The notes: generated by a model from the letters alone, not told the origin. A stretch of DNA of 64,000 nt from Adlercreutzia rubneri (GCF_009755265.1 NZ_WPOO01000013.1:1-64000); one strand, 5' to 3'. Counted from the stretch's first letter, positions 1 to 9,484 are shown. Numbers and translations: made by a program.

Positions 1-204
1 GGGGCAGGAAAGCGGGGAGGAGGGAAGCGATAAAGGAGGGGGATGGAAGGTAATGGGGCGGGAGGAGGAGTTTTTGGGTGAGAGTCGAAAGAAAGGGGGG
101 GCGGCAAATATGGAAGGGCATCATGCTGCCGGATCGGTTGGCGACGAGATGAAGGCGAAAGGAGAGCGAAAGGTTGGGCGGGGAGGGGACGCAGCGAAAA
201 ACGG
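1..204. other. Purine-rich segment with no recognisable gene
   Basis: This stretch is strongly G/A-biased on the + strand, with many GGAGG-like and GGGGG runs. I see no credible open reading frame, RNA gene or repeat in it. It may be the 3' end or spacer of something outside the window. Confidence 0.4.
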
Positions 205-1503
205 TTGTTGAATGCGATGGAAGCGCGGCTCAGCAAGCGCGGTGGAAAACTTGGCGTGTTGGATGCGGTGGAAAACGCGAGGCGCTCCTATGCGGCGGGG
301 CTGTCATGGGGGCTTATGGAGAGCGTGTCTTCCGCAAGCCGTAATAGAGTCGCATTTCTATCCTATGACCAGGACTTATACGCTCATGAATGTTGGTTTT
401 GTCGAGGCGATCCCGCCAGCTTTATTCCGCGACAATTCCGTTTATTGTGGTGCGCCATGAAGCTTTACCTCGGTTACATATCGGCTCTTCAGTTCTGGCG
501 CTGGTGGTCTTCTTCTCACCCGCTCGCGCTGCGGGTGTTTCACGACATGCGGCCAGGCGAGACTGGGCATACGCCTTCGTTTCCCGTCCTTTTCGTTCCG
601 TCTCTCCGTCAATGCGCTTTCCGCGATGAGGACGTTATCGACTGCTTACGCGATGCGGGCATTGACGTTTGTCCAGCGCCTGTGCACGTGCTTGTCGAGG
701 GTTCGCAGGGAGCCAGAGACACGCCGGTAGTTAAGAAGCATCGAACAACGGTCGCCTTCCCTCGCGGGTCGTTCGTCAAGGTCGCGCCAAGCGTTCTCGT
801 CAGCTCGCCCGAGCTCTTGTTCCTTCAGATGGCCAAGGCGCTTGCGTTTGGAGAGCTGGTCGCGCTCGGGTTCGAACTGTGCGGCTGCTACCCGCTTTCC
901 GACGAGCTGTCGTCGTCTTTGGTGCGCTCGCCGTTGACGACGCCGAGCCGCCTGTCGGCCTTCGTTGCGCGCGCCCGCAACCACGATGGCGTTCAGTTGG
1001 CCAGACGTGCCGTGCGGCATGTTATGGCGAAGTCGGCATCCCCTATGGAAACCGAGCTTGCAGCCTTGGCGTTTATTTCTTCGCGCGAAGGTGGTTTGGG
1101 TTTGCGGCGCGGTCGCCTGAACGAGCCCATTGACTTCTCCGAGAGCATCCAGCGAGCCTGCGGGTGTCGGCGTGCGGTGTGCGATATTCTCTGGCCCGAA
1201 GAGCGTCTGATTTTGGAGTATGACGGTAAGAGGTTCCACGGGACAGACGATAGGGTCAGCCGCGATGCGCGGCGAAAGGACGCGCTTCTGCTGGCGGGCT
1301 ATGATCTGGTCACCATGACGGGCTCTCAGCTCGGCAATGTATTCCAATGCGCTGAGCTCCTTGATCAGCTGTCAGCGAGAATGGGCAAACCTAAGAAGAA
1401 AAGAGGGGCCGGCCATTTGGATCGGCACATGCGGCTTCGCAAGCAGCTGAGGAGCTATCACAACTCCTTCTTGTTTCGTGATGGGAAAGGCTCTGATCGT
1501 TGA
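205..1503 (+). CDS. Hypothetical protein with PD-(D/E)XK-like nuclease C-terminus
   Basis: This 432-residue protein has no signal peptide or membrane segment. Its C-terminal third (about residues 325-390) contains CDILWPEERLILEYDGKRFH followed by a basic stretch and DLVTMTG. This is the E-Y-D/ExK-type pattern of DUF559/Vsr-like restriction-fold proteins. The middle carries SSPELLFLQMAKAL and GFELCGCYPL, which I associate with a family of uncharacterised Coriobacteria proteins. Function is unknown; a DNA-cleaving or defence role is inference only. The first start is TTG at 205, with an in-frame ATG at 217; no strong ribosome-binding site decides between them. The gene stands alone and is followed by a repeat-rich gap. 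Confidence 0.6.
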   Translation: MLNAMEARLSKRGGKLGVLDAVENARRSYAAGLSWGLMESVSSASRNRVAFLSYDQDLYAHECWFCRGDPASFIPRQFRLLWCAMKLYLGYISALQFWRWWSSSHPLALRVFHDMRPGETGHTPSFPVLFVPSLRQCAFRDEDVIDCLRDAGIDVCPAPVHVLVEGSQGARDTPVVKKHRTTVAFPRGSFVKVAPSVLVSSPELLFLQMAKALAFGELVALGFELCGCYPLSDELSSSLVRSPLTTPSRLSAFVARARNHDGVQLARRAVRHVMAKSASPMETELAALAFISSREGGLGLRRGRLNEPIDFSESIQRACGCRRAVCDILWPEERLILEYDGKRFHGTDDRVSRDARRKDALLLAGYDLVTMTGSQLGNVFQCAELLDQLSARMGKPKKKRGAGHLDRHMRLRKQLRSYHNSFLFRDGKGSDR

Positions 1504-1589
1504 TTCGGATGCGGATTATCGAAGGGGTTGGATTTAAGGTGGCGGGGATGTCGAGAGGGCGATTCCGGGATATTGCGGAAGAGGATCGC

Positions 1590-1786
1590 GAGAATCGGAA
1601 GTTGTTGGGAGTTTTGCGCAGCCGGGACGGGAGAATCGGAAGTTGTTGGGAGTTTTGCGTACTTCTCGGAGCGTTTTGCTTACGAGAGAGGCGGTTTTGG
1701 CGCTCGAGACTCCCATCTATTTCCCGATGGCGCTCGAAACTCCCATCTATTTCCCGATTGTGATCGAAACTCCCATCTATTTCCGA
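1590..1786. repeat. Five related ~28-bp units, two direct then three inverted
   Basis: Two identical 29-bp copies lie at 1590-1618 and 1631-1659 (period 41), with core TTGTTGGGAGTTTTGCG. Three copies of a 30-bp-period unit follow at about 1703-1728, 1733-1758 and 1764-1786, with core CGAAACTCCCATCTATTTCC. The reverse complement of the second set reads GGAAATAGATGGGAGTTTCG, clearly related to the first set, so the two groups could pair as long hairpins. The copies adjoin each other without spacers, so this is not a CRISPR array. Function is unknown. Confidence 0.75.
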
Positions 1787-1828
1787 AAAATGCCAAGCGG
1801 GCAGAAGGCGTCTCTGGTTTTTGAGGCT

Positions 1829-1884
1829 TGCGGTGGTTGAACTGCGGTGGTTGAACTGCGGTGGTTGAGCTGCGGTGATTGAGC
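1829..1884. repeat. 14-bp tandem repeat, four units
   Basis: Four head-to-tail units of TGCGGTGGTTGAAC occupy 1829-1842, 1843-1856, 1857-1870 and 1871-1884. The last two have drifted by one or two bases. The array lies in the 570-bp gap upstream of the carboxylase operon. I see no coding potential in it. Confidence 0.85.
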
Positions 1885-2023
1885 GAAGGGAGCGCTTGGA
1901 TTAAGGATTGCCGATGCCGCCCCTTGCGCAACCCTTCGGCCGCGTTCGCCCCTCCCGCCGCTTCGTTGATGTTTCTTGTCGGCAAATCGGACGGCGCGGC
2001 GCAGGGCCGTGGTAGGCTTCCCC

Positions 2024-2029
2024 TATAAT
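2024..2029 (+). promoter_or_regulatory. Candidate -10 box for the carboxylase-dxs operon
   Basis: A perfect TATAAT lies 48 bases upstream of the chosen ATG at 2077. No convincing -35 sits 17 bases upstream, so only the -10 is supported. A strong Shine-Dalgarno (AAGGAGG, 2061-2067) follows. Confidence 0.4.
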
Positions 2030-2076
2030 CCGAAACTTGATCTTTGACTAACCTGTGTATAAGGAGGTGTGAGTTC

Positions 2077-3948
2077 ATGCCACGGCTTCAGATCATGGAC
2101 ACGACCATCCGCGACGGTCAGCAGAGCCTCTGGGCCACCCGTATGCAGATCGGCGACATGCTGCCGATCCTGCCGAAGATGGACCGCGTCGGCTACTGGG
2201 CCATCGAGGCGTGGGGCGGGGCGACGTTCGACTCCTGCCTGCGCTTTTTGGATGAGAACCCCTGGGAGCGTCTGCGCGCCATCAAGGCGAACACGCCCAA
2301 CACGCCGCTCGCCATGCTCTCGCGCGGGCAGAACCTCGTCGGCTACAAGCACTACTCCAAGGAGATCGTGCACCGCTTCATCAACGCGGCGCATCGCAAC
2401 GGCGTCGAGGTCTTCCGCGTGTTCGACGCGCTGAACGACATCCGCAACGTCGTGGACAACGCCGAGGCCATCAAGGAGTGCGGCGGTCTGTTCGAGGGCG
2501 CCATCTCCTACACGATCTCGCCGGTGCACACGCTGGATTCCTACTTGGAATACGGCCAGCAGCTGAAGGATCTGGGCGCCGACACCATCGCCATCAAGGA
2601 CATGGCCGGCATGCTCACGCCCTATCGCGCCGAGCGCATGGTGAAGGCGTTCAACGAGGAAATCGGCCTGCCGGTGCACATCCACTGCCATTACGTCGGC
2701 GGCATGGCCCCGGCCAACATCCTGAAGGCCGCCGAGGCCGGCGTGGCCGTGGCCGACACGGCCCATGCGCCGCTCGCGTTCGGCAACTCGCATCCGGCGG
2801 TGGAGATGATCGTGGCCGCCCTGAAGGAGAGCCGCTACGACACCGACCTCGACCTCGATCTGCTGTTCGAGATCTCCGAGTACTGGGAGGAGATGCGCAA
2901 GCGCGGTCACTACAAGCGCGGCGTGTCCTCGCTCATCCATATGCAGGTGTACTCGCATCAGGTGCCCGGCGGCATGATGAGCAACCTCATCAGCCAGCTG
3001 GAGGTGCAGAAGGCCGCGCACCGTCTGCCCGAGGTGATGGCCGAGATCCCGAAGGTGCGCGCCGAGGTGGGCTACCCGCCGCTCGTGACGCCGATGTCCC
3101 AGATCGTGGGCACCCAGGCGGTGTTCAACGTGCTGACGGGCAAGCGCTGGAGCGTCATCTCTAAGGAGATGAAGGACTATGTGTGCGGCTACTACGGCAA
3201 GGCGCCGGGCAACATGGACAAGGAAATCGTGGCGAAGGTGGCCGGCGACGCCGAGATCTTGGATCCGAAGATCGCTCCCGGCACGCTGGTGACCACCACC
3301 TACGACGAGTGCGCCGCCGAGATCGGGGATTTGGCCCAAAGCGAGGAGGACGTGCTCATGTACGCCCTGTTCCCCAACGAGGCCCGCACCTATTTGAGCA
3401 AGCACCGGGTATCCGAGAAAGTCGATTTCATGCTGGAGCAGGAGTCCAGCGCCACCAAGGAGGACGATTACGTGGACATCAATCAGATTCGCGAGCTGGT
3501 TCGCGTTGCCGAGGAGAGCGGCGTCGGAGAGATCGTCGTAGAGGAAGAGGGCATGCGCATCGCTGTCCGCATGCCGGGCCAGGGCGCGCCGGCCGCTGCC
3601 GTGCCCGCCGCTCCGCAGGCCCAGGCGGCTCCCGTTGCCGCCGTGCCCGCGCCGGCCGCCGAGGGGCCGGCGAGCGATCGTCCGGCCACGTGGAAGCCGG
3701 TGGTGGCTCCTATGGTGGGCACCTACTACGAGGCCCCGGCCCCGGGCGAGCCGCCCTTCGTGAAGGTGGGCGACGAAGTGGCCGCCGGCGAGACGCTGTG
3801 CATCGTAGAGGCCATGAAGCTCATGAACGAGATCACCGCCGAGGAGATGGGCACCGTGCGCGAGGTGTGCCTGTCCGACGCCACGCCGGTGGAGTACGGC
3901 ACCGTGCTCTTCTACGTGGAGCCCCACGACCCCACGCCGGGCGCGTAG
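2077..3948 (+). CDS. Pyruvate/oxaloacetate-type carboxyltransferase fused to AccB-like biotin carrier
   Basis: This 623-residue soluble protein most likely transfers the carboxyl group from carboxybiotin to pyruvate (two-subunit pyruvate carboxylase) or runs the reverse oxaloacetate reaction. The N-terminal carboxyltransferase barrel begins with MDTTIRDGQQSLWATR and contains the metal-site HIHCHYVGG. A PYC_OADA-type domain follows to about residue 450. Residues ~466-500 (VDINQIRELVRVAEESGVGE) look like the N-terminal part of AccB. An Ala/Pro linker and a biotinyl domain with EAMKLMN follow, with biotinyl Lys at about residue 581. I chose ATG 2077 over upstream in-frame codons because of AAGGAGG at 2061-2067. 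The biotin carboxylase gene starts 9 bases downstream. A sodium-pump role is possible, but no beta/gamma Oad subunit is nearby. Confidence 0.9.
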   Translation: MPRLQIMDTTIRDGQQSLWATRMQIGDMLPILPKMDRVGYWAIEAWGGATFDSCLRFLDENPWERLRAIKANTPNTPLAMLSRGQNLVGYKHYSKEIVHRFINAAHRNGVEVFRVFDALNDIRNVVDNAEAIKECGGLFEGAISYTISPVHTLDSYLEYGQQLKDLGADTIAIKDMAGMLTPYRAERMVKAFNEEIGLPVHIHCHYVGGMAPANILKAAEAGVAVADTAHAPLAFGNSHPAVEMIVAALKESRYDTDLDLDLLFEISEYWEEMRKRGHYKRGVSSLIHMQVYSHQVPGGMMSNLISQLEVQKAAHRLPEVMAEIPKVRAEVGYPPLVTPMSQIVGTQAVFNVLTGKRWSVISKEMKDYVCGYYGKAPGNMDKEIVAKVAGDAEILDPKIAPGTLVTTTYDECAAEIGDLAQSEEDVLMYALFPNEARTYLSKHRVSEKVDFMLEQESSATKEDDYVDINQIRELVRVAEESGVGEIVVEEEGMRIAVRMPGQGAPAAAVPAAPQAQAAPVAAVPAPAAEGPASDRPATWKPVVAPMVGTYYEAPAPGEPPFVKVGDEVAAGETLCIVEAMKLMNEITAEEMGTVREVCLSDATPVEYGTVLFYVEPHDPTPGA

Positions 3949-3957
3949 GAGACAAAC

Positions 3958-5306
<1,349 letters not shown>

Positions 5307-5310
<4 letters not shown>

Positions 5311-5657
5311 CAGACCAGATGAACGTCGAGGGCCTTTCCATCGCCCCGGGGGTCATGGAGACCATCATCTCCGTGGCCGCCAGCGAGGTGGACGGTGTGG
5401 CCTCGCTGGGCTCCTTCGCCACGAGCGGCATCCGCTCTATGCTGGCGAGCAAGCCCTCCACCTCCGGCATCGAGACCAAGATGGGCGACGACAGCAAGCT
5501 TTCCGTGGCGGTGCACGTGGAAGTCTACTACGGCTATGTGCTGCCCGAGCTGGCGGCGCAGCTGCGCAGCGCCATCGCCGAGGCGCTGGCCACCCAGGCC
5601 GGCGTGGAGGTGTCCTCGGTGGACGTGTACATCGACGGCCTCCAGTTCAAGGCGTAG
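5307..5657 (+). CDS. Asp23/Gls24 (YqhY-like) family protein
   Basis: This 116-residue protein has the alpha/beta Asp23/Gls24 pattern (VMETIISVAASEVDGVASLG near the start, GVEVSSVDVYIDGLQF at the end). The family is linked to the envelope and, in Firmicutes, sits beside accBC, where the YqhY member influences acetyl-CoA carboxylase activity. Here it overlaps accC by 4 bases and abuts nusB, keeping that conserved order. A role in tuning biotin-dependent carboxylation is inferred from context; direct biochemical function is unknown. Confidence 0.88.
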
Positions 5658-6257
5658 GTGGCGCGCGGTATGGCTCCGAGAATCCACGAGCGCACCCGCG
5701 ACCGCATCAGCGCGGTGCAGGTGCTGTACACGAGCGAGCTGACGGGGAAATCGCCCAGCGAGCTGCTCGACTGCGGGCTGTGCCTGGTGGCACGCGAGGC
5801 TCCCGCCGATGAGGCCGATGCTGCCGAGGCGGGCGCGTTCGGCCGCATCGAGGAGGGGACGCTGACCGATTACGCCCTGGCGCTCATCCACGGCGTGGAG
5901 GCGAACCAGGCCCAGGTAGATGAGCGTATTGAAGCGGCGTCCGAGAACTGGGCGCTCTCCCGCATGCCCATCGTGGACCGTTCCATCCTGCGCTTGGCCG
6001 TCTTCGAGATGTTCCACTGCGACGACGTGCCGGTGTCGGTCTCCATCAACGAGGCGGTGGAGCTGGCCAAGGGCTTCGGCGGCGAGGACGACTCGCCGCG
6101 CTTCGTGAACGGTGTGCTGGGGCGCATCGCGCGTTCTATGGAAGGCGATGGCGCGGTCGCGGCTGATGCGGTCGGAGCCGACATTGCCGCCGCCGGCCCG
6201 GTGGATGCCCTGGTGGGCGCCTCGGGCGCCGCTGCTTGCGTGCAGGTGGGGGTGTAG
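5658..6257 (+). CDS. nusB: Transcription antitermination factor NusB
   Basis: This 199-residue RNA-binding protein of the Nus/rRNA antitermination complex has the NusB core: RDRISAVQVLYTSEL near the N-terminus, then WALSRMPIVDRSILRLAVFEM and VPVSVSINEAVELAK. It is longer than typical NusB (~140 residues), with a loop around residues 35-60 and an Ala-rich tail of about 35 residues. The GTG at 5658 directly follows the previous stop; an in-frame ATG at 5670 is an alternative start. Translation is probably coupled to the upstream gene. Confidence 0.9.
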   Translation: MARGMAPRIHERTRDRISAVQVLYTSELTGKSPSELLDCGLCLVAREAPADEADAAEAGAFGRIEEGTLTDYALALIHGVEANQAQVDERIEAASENWALSRMPIVDRSILRLAVFEMFHCDDVPVSVSINEAVELAKGFGGEDDSPRFVNGVLGRIARSMEGDGAVAADAVGADIAAAGPVDALVGASGAAACVQVGV

Positions 6258-6262
6258 GCGCC

Positions 6263-6523
6263 ATGGCCGACGAGCAGGGTCGCACCTTCGAGGACGTGCA
6301 CGAGCGCCTTTCCGAGATCGTTGACGAGGTGTCCGCCGAGGACATCTCGCTGGACGACGCCTTGAAGCTGTACGAGGAGGCCGTGAAGCTGGGCCTTTCC
6401 GCGTGCGATTTGTCCGAGCAGGACTTGGACGCGTTTCTGGCGACGGAAGAGGAAACGACGGTCGAGGAGGGCGGCGCAAGCGCTACCCCTACGGGTTCAA
6501 CCGACATGCCCCGCGAGGCCTAA
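6263..6523 (+). CDS. xseB: Exodeoxyribonuclease VII small subunit
   Basis: This 86-residue protein has the XseB helix-hairpin: FEDVHERLSEIVDEVSAEDI, then SLDDALKLYEEAVKLGLSAC. XseB is the small regulatory subunit that assembles on XseA to degrade single-stranded DNA. ATG 6263 is 5 bases after the nusB stop and fits the family better than a longer frame starting at 6236. The C-terminal 25 residues are an acidic Thr/Ser tail. No xseA lies in this window, although it normally directly precedes xseB. Confidence 0.85.
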   Translation: MADEQGRTFEDVHERLSEIVDEVSAEDISLDDALKLYEEAVKLGLSACDLSEQDLDAFLATEEETTVEEGGASATPTGSTDMPREA

Positions 6524-6535
6524 AGGAAACCGCCC

Positions 6536-8413
6536 ATGGATGTCCCGCGCATACTCGATGCTATCAGCTCGCCGGCCGATTTGAAGGTGCTCGATAACGA
6601 GGAGCTGGCCATTTTAGCCCGCGAGATCCGCCAGGAGATCGTCGCCACCACCTCGGTCACCGGGGGACATGTGGCGTCGTCTTTGGGCGCCGTGGACATC
6701 ATCGTGGCCTTGGAGAGCCTGCTCGACATGCCGCGCGACCGCGTGGTGTTCGACGTGGGGCACCAGGCCTACGCTCACAAGCTGCTCACCGGCCGACGCG
6801 AGGCGTTCAAAACGCTGCGCACCTACGGCGGCCTTTCCGGCTTCACCAAGCCATCGGAGAGCCCCTACGACGTGCACCCGTCGGGTCATGCGTCCGACTC
6901 GCTCTCCATCGCCACGGGCCTCGCAAAGGCGCGGCAGTTGAAGGGCACCGACGAGAAGGTGGTGGCCCTCATCGGGGACGCGTCGCTCGCCGGCGGCATG
7001 GCCTTCGAGGCGCTGAACTACATGGGCAACGAGCAGTTGCCGCTCGTCGTCATCTTGAACGACAACGAAATGTCCATCTCGCGCAACGTGGGCGCCCTCA
7101 TGAAGCATCTGGGCAACATCCGCGCCAACAGCCACTACCGCGAGGCGCGCGAGGGCCTGCAGGCGGCCATGGAGCAGGGCGGCCCTGCGGCCCGCGGTCT
7201 GCTTGGCTTCGGCAAGAACATGAAGGAATCCCTCAAGCAGATGGTGATTCCCCATACCATGATCTACGAATCGCTCGGCATCGTGTGCACCGCTCCCATC
7301 GACGGCCACAACATCGCCGAGCTGCGCGACGTTTTGTCGCTCGTGCTGGAAATGGACGGCCCGGCGCTCGTGCACGTGGTCACGCGGAAGGGGGAGGGCT
7401 ACGAGCCCGCCCGCCGCGATCCCGAGGCGTTCCACGGCACCGGCCCCTACGATATTGCCACGGGCCGCGCGTTGAAGAAGCCCGGGCGCGCCCCCAGCTA
7501 CACCGAGGTCTTCGGTGCGGCGCTCGCCGACGAGGCGGCCAACGATGCGGACGTGGTGGCCATCACGGCGGCCATGACCGGCGGCACGGGGCTGAAGACC
7601 TTCGCGGCGGAGTTCCCCTCGCGCTTTGTGGACGTGGGCATCGCCGAGGAGCAGGCGGTGGGCATGGCGGCCGGCCTCTCGTCGGGTGGCAAGAAGCCCG
7701 TGGTGGCGCTGTACTCCACCTTCATGCAGCGGGCTGTGGATCAGATGATCATCGATGTGGCCCTGCCGGAGGCGAATGTGGTGTTCGCTTTCGATCGCGC
7801 GGGCCTGGTGGGCGATGACGGGCCTACGCACCACGGCGTCTTCGACATGGTGTACACGCGCATGGTGCCGAACATGCGGGTGCTCGCGCCCTCCGACGAG
7901 GCGGAGCTCGTGCACGCGCTGCATACGGCGCTGGTTTTGGAGGGCCCCGTGTCGCTGCGCTACCCGCGCGGCGAGGCCGAGGGTGCGCCGTTGCCGGATG
8001 TGCCGGAAGTTCTGGAAGTGGGGAAGTCCCGCACGGTGCGCGAGGGGGGCGACGTGGCCCTGCTCGCCTTCGGTCGCATGGTGGGCCAAGTCCGCGCCGC
8101 CGCCGAGCTGCTGTCCGCCGAGGGCATCGAGTGCCGCGTGGTGGACATGCGCTGGGTGAAGCCGCTGGATGCGGAGGCCATCGCTGCGGCGGCGGCCTGC
8201 CGTTTGGTGGTCACGGTGGAGGAGGGCGTCATCGCGGGAGGCGCCGGCGAGGGCGTGCTGGAGGTGCTGGCCCGCCAGGGTGCCACGACGCCTGCCGTCA
8301 CGCTGGGCATCCCCGACCGCTTCATCGGCCAGGGTCCCGTGCCCCAACTCTTCGCCGACCTCGGCCTGAATGCCGAAGGCATCGCCGCTACGGTGCGCGA
8401 GGCGCTAGGTTAA
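6536..8413 (+). CDS. dxs: 1-deoxy-D-xylulose-5-phosphate synthase
   Basis: This 625-residue thiamine-diphosphate enzyme condenses pyruvate and glyceraldehyde 3-phosphate, the first step of the MEP isoprenoid pathway. N-terminal motifs are HQAYAHKLLTGR and the ThDP-binding segment GDASLAGGMAFEALN ending in NDNEMSIS. The pyrimidine-binding domain has DVGIAEEQAVGMAAGLS, and DRAGLVGDDGPTHHGVFD is present. Length is typical. It is the last gene of the carboxylase-nusB-xseB operon, 12 bases after xseB. Its pyruvate use sits beside a pyruvate-type carboxylase, but the linkage is an old conserved gene order rather than proof of a shared pathway. Confidence 0.96.
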   Translation: MDVPRILDAISSPADLKVLDNEELAILAREIRQEIVATTSVTGGHVASSLGAVDIIVALESLLDMPRDRVVFDVGHQAYAHKLLTGRREAFKTLRTYGGLSGFTKPSESPYDVHPSGHASDSLSIATGLAKARQLKGTDEKVVALIGDASLAGGMAFEALNYMGNEQLPLVVILNDNEMSISRNVGALMKHLGNIRANSHYREAREGLQAAMEQGGPAARGLLGFGKNMKESLKQMVIPHTMIYESLGIVCTAPIDGHNIAELRDVLSLVLEMDGPALVHVVTRKGEGYEPARRDPEAFHGTGPYDIATGRALKKPGRAPSYTEVFGAALADEAANDADVVAITAAMTGGTGLKTFAAEFPSRFVDVGIAEEQAVGMAAGLSSGGKKPVVALYSTFMQRAVDQMIIDVALPEANVVFAFDRAGLVGDDGPTHHGVFDMVYTRMVPNMRVLAPSDEAELVHALHTALVLEGPVSLRYPRGEAEGAPLPDVPEVLEVGKSRTVREGGDVALLAFGRMVGQVRAAAELLSAEGIECRVVDMRWVKPLDAEAIAAAAACRLVVTVEEGVIAGGAGEGVLEVLARQGATTPAVTLGIPDRFIGQGPVPQLFADLGLNAEGIAATVREALG

Positions 8414-8420
8414 TCGAACC

Positions 8421-8546
8421 TCACAGCCAACGCGCTTCGTTCAGCCAAAACACCTGCTTCTTTCCCTGGTAGGCAGTCGAGCAATAGCGCAAGTCGACAA
8501 GTCGATTCAAATCGTCGCGAGCCGTGGAGGCGGCGCACTCGAAGGA
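8421..8546 (-). pseudogene. C-terminal relic of a Fic-family-like gene
   Basis: On the minus strand this stretch translates to a 41-residue tail containing STARDDLNRLVDL, YQGKKQVFWLNEARW and a stop. It resembles the winged-helix C-terminus that ends many Fic proteins. No upstream Fic core (HPFxxGNGR) is present, so only a fragment remains. It fills much of the gap between dxs and the next toxin-antitoxin pair. A chance resemblance cannot be excluded. Confidence 0.45.
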
Positions 8547-8629
8547 TGGGCGTAGGCCTCCTCCGATAGCCGAATCCGTCTGGCTCGCCCGTTCCTTCCC
8601 TCCCCAGGGGCGATGCCAGCTGTTCGAGA

Positions 8630-8667
8630 AAGGACGCGCACCCGTCACGGATGCGCGTCCTTCTTTT
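8630..8667. terminator. Rho-independent terminator downstream of dxs
   Basis: Perfect 11-bp arms AAGGACGCGCA (8630-8640) and TGCGCGTCCTT (8652-8662) enclose an 11-base loop and are followed by CTTTTC. It lies about 220 bases past the dxs stop, beyond the gene relic. Confidence 0.75.
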
Positions 8668-8712
8668 CGTGCGGTAGGACGGGCGCCTCGTGCTATAGAG
8701 TCCCAAATACGA

Positions 8713-8761
8713 TACACTGCTCTGTGTACTTGTTTACAAATTCCTTAGGATGAGGTACAGT
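8713..8761 (+). promoter_or_regulatory. Promoter/operator region of the first toxin-antitoxin pair
   Basis: TTTACA (8733-8738) and TACAGT (8756-8761) are separated by 17 bases. Just upstream is a small palindrome, TACAC-6-GTGTA (8713-8728), a plausible site for autoregulation by the antitoxin. This is sequence-pattern evidence only. Confidence 0.4.
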
Positions 8762-8784
8762 GAGGCTAGCGAATGGAGGTTGCT

Positions 8785-9066
8785 ATGGCGACGAAGACGT
8801 TTTCGGGACGGGCCGATGCCGAGAAGATCCTTCTTGCCGACGCCCTGGCACGACAAGAGTACGGCTTGTCCTTTGGGCAATACTGCAGCGGTGTCCTCGT
8901 CGATTACATTTGCGAGACGGGGGCGCTCCCCGATACGCGTGTGCACTCGAAGAAAAAAGGCGGTGTGGCCATGATGCTGAGCCTTGCGAAGAAGCATCAG
9001 GGTAGCGACATCGCTCGCCTGAGTGACCAAGAGATTCGCGATCTCGTTGCGAGCCGCTATGAGTAG
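8785..9066 (+). CDS. RelB/DinJ-like antitoxin (ribbon-helix-helix)
   Basis: This 93-residue protein has a helix-rich segment, YGLSFGQYCSGVLVDYICE, followed by TGALPD. The spacing resembles the RelB/DinJ-type antitoxin encoded around 25.5 kb in this window (ELVNAAYDYVLATGELPD). It would neutralise the PIN protein encoded next and repress its own promoter. ATG 8785 is chosen because GGAGG sits 5 bases upstream; an ATG at 8773 lies within that Shine-Dalgarno region. The stop overlaps the toxin start by 8 bases, typical of translationally coupled toxin-antitoxin pairs. Family assignment is by resemblance. Confidence 0.7.
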   Translation: MATKTFSGRADAEKILLADALARQEYGLSFGQYCSGVLVDYICETGALPDTRVHSKKKGGVAMMLSLAKKHQGSDIARLSDQEIRDLVASRYE

Positions 9067-9484
9067 TAAGGTGCTTCTCGATACCAACGTTATGCTCGAC
9101 CTCGCCTTGGCACGGCCGGAGGGGTTCGATGCAGCCGCCGCCATCGCCGAGGCCGTGGCCTATGAAGAGGTCGTCGCATATGTTTGCGCCACGTCGCTCA
9201 AAGATCTGTACTACATCCTCTCCAAAGCCATGGGGGAGAAGGACGCGCGAACCTACATCAAGGCTGTGATGGACGATTTCATTATCTGCTCAGTCGATTA
9301 CGCCCTCTGTCGTCAGGCTGCAGATTCCGACGAGCCTGATTTCGAAGACGGTTTAGTGCGCGCCTGCGCCGAGAACGCCCGCGTTGATTTCATCGTCACG
9401 CGAGACGTTACGGCGTTTGCTCGATCAAAGGTGCGCTCAATCGCTCCGGCAGATTATGTGGCGCGGTTTCTTGTCGACGAATAG
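9059..9484 (+). CDS. PIN-domain toxin (VapC-like ribonuclease)
   Basis: This 141-residue protein begins KVLLDTNVMLDL, the first acidic motif of PIN nucleases. It continues with ADSDEPDFEDGLVRACAEN (second and third acidic positions) and ends with VDFIVTRDVTAFARSK. These residues form the metal-binding pocket of RNA-cleaving VapC-type toxins. It overlaps the antitoxin gene by 8 bases. The upstream in-frame ATG at 9023 lies inside the antitoxin gene and is rejected. The RNA target is unknown. Confidence 0.85.
   Translation: MSSKVLLDTNVMLDLALARPEGFDAAAAIAEAVAYEEVVAYVCATSLKDLYYILSKAMGEKDARTYIKAVMDDFIICSVDYALCRQAADSDEPDFEDGLVRACAENARVDFIVTRDVTAFARSKVRSIAPADYVARFLVDE

Noticed and set aside
1700..1790. 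30-bp-period repeats resembling a CRISPR array
   Set aside because: Units adjoin without unique spacers and no cas genes are near.
2023..3927. 634-residue His/Gly-rich reading frame antisense to the carboxyltransferase gene
   Set aside because: It mirrors a strongly conserved gene, has low-complexity composition and no domain; it is a product of GC-rich codon bias.
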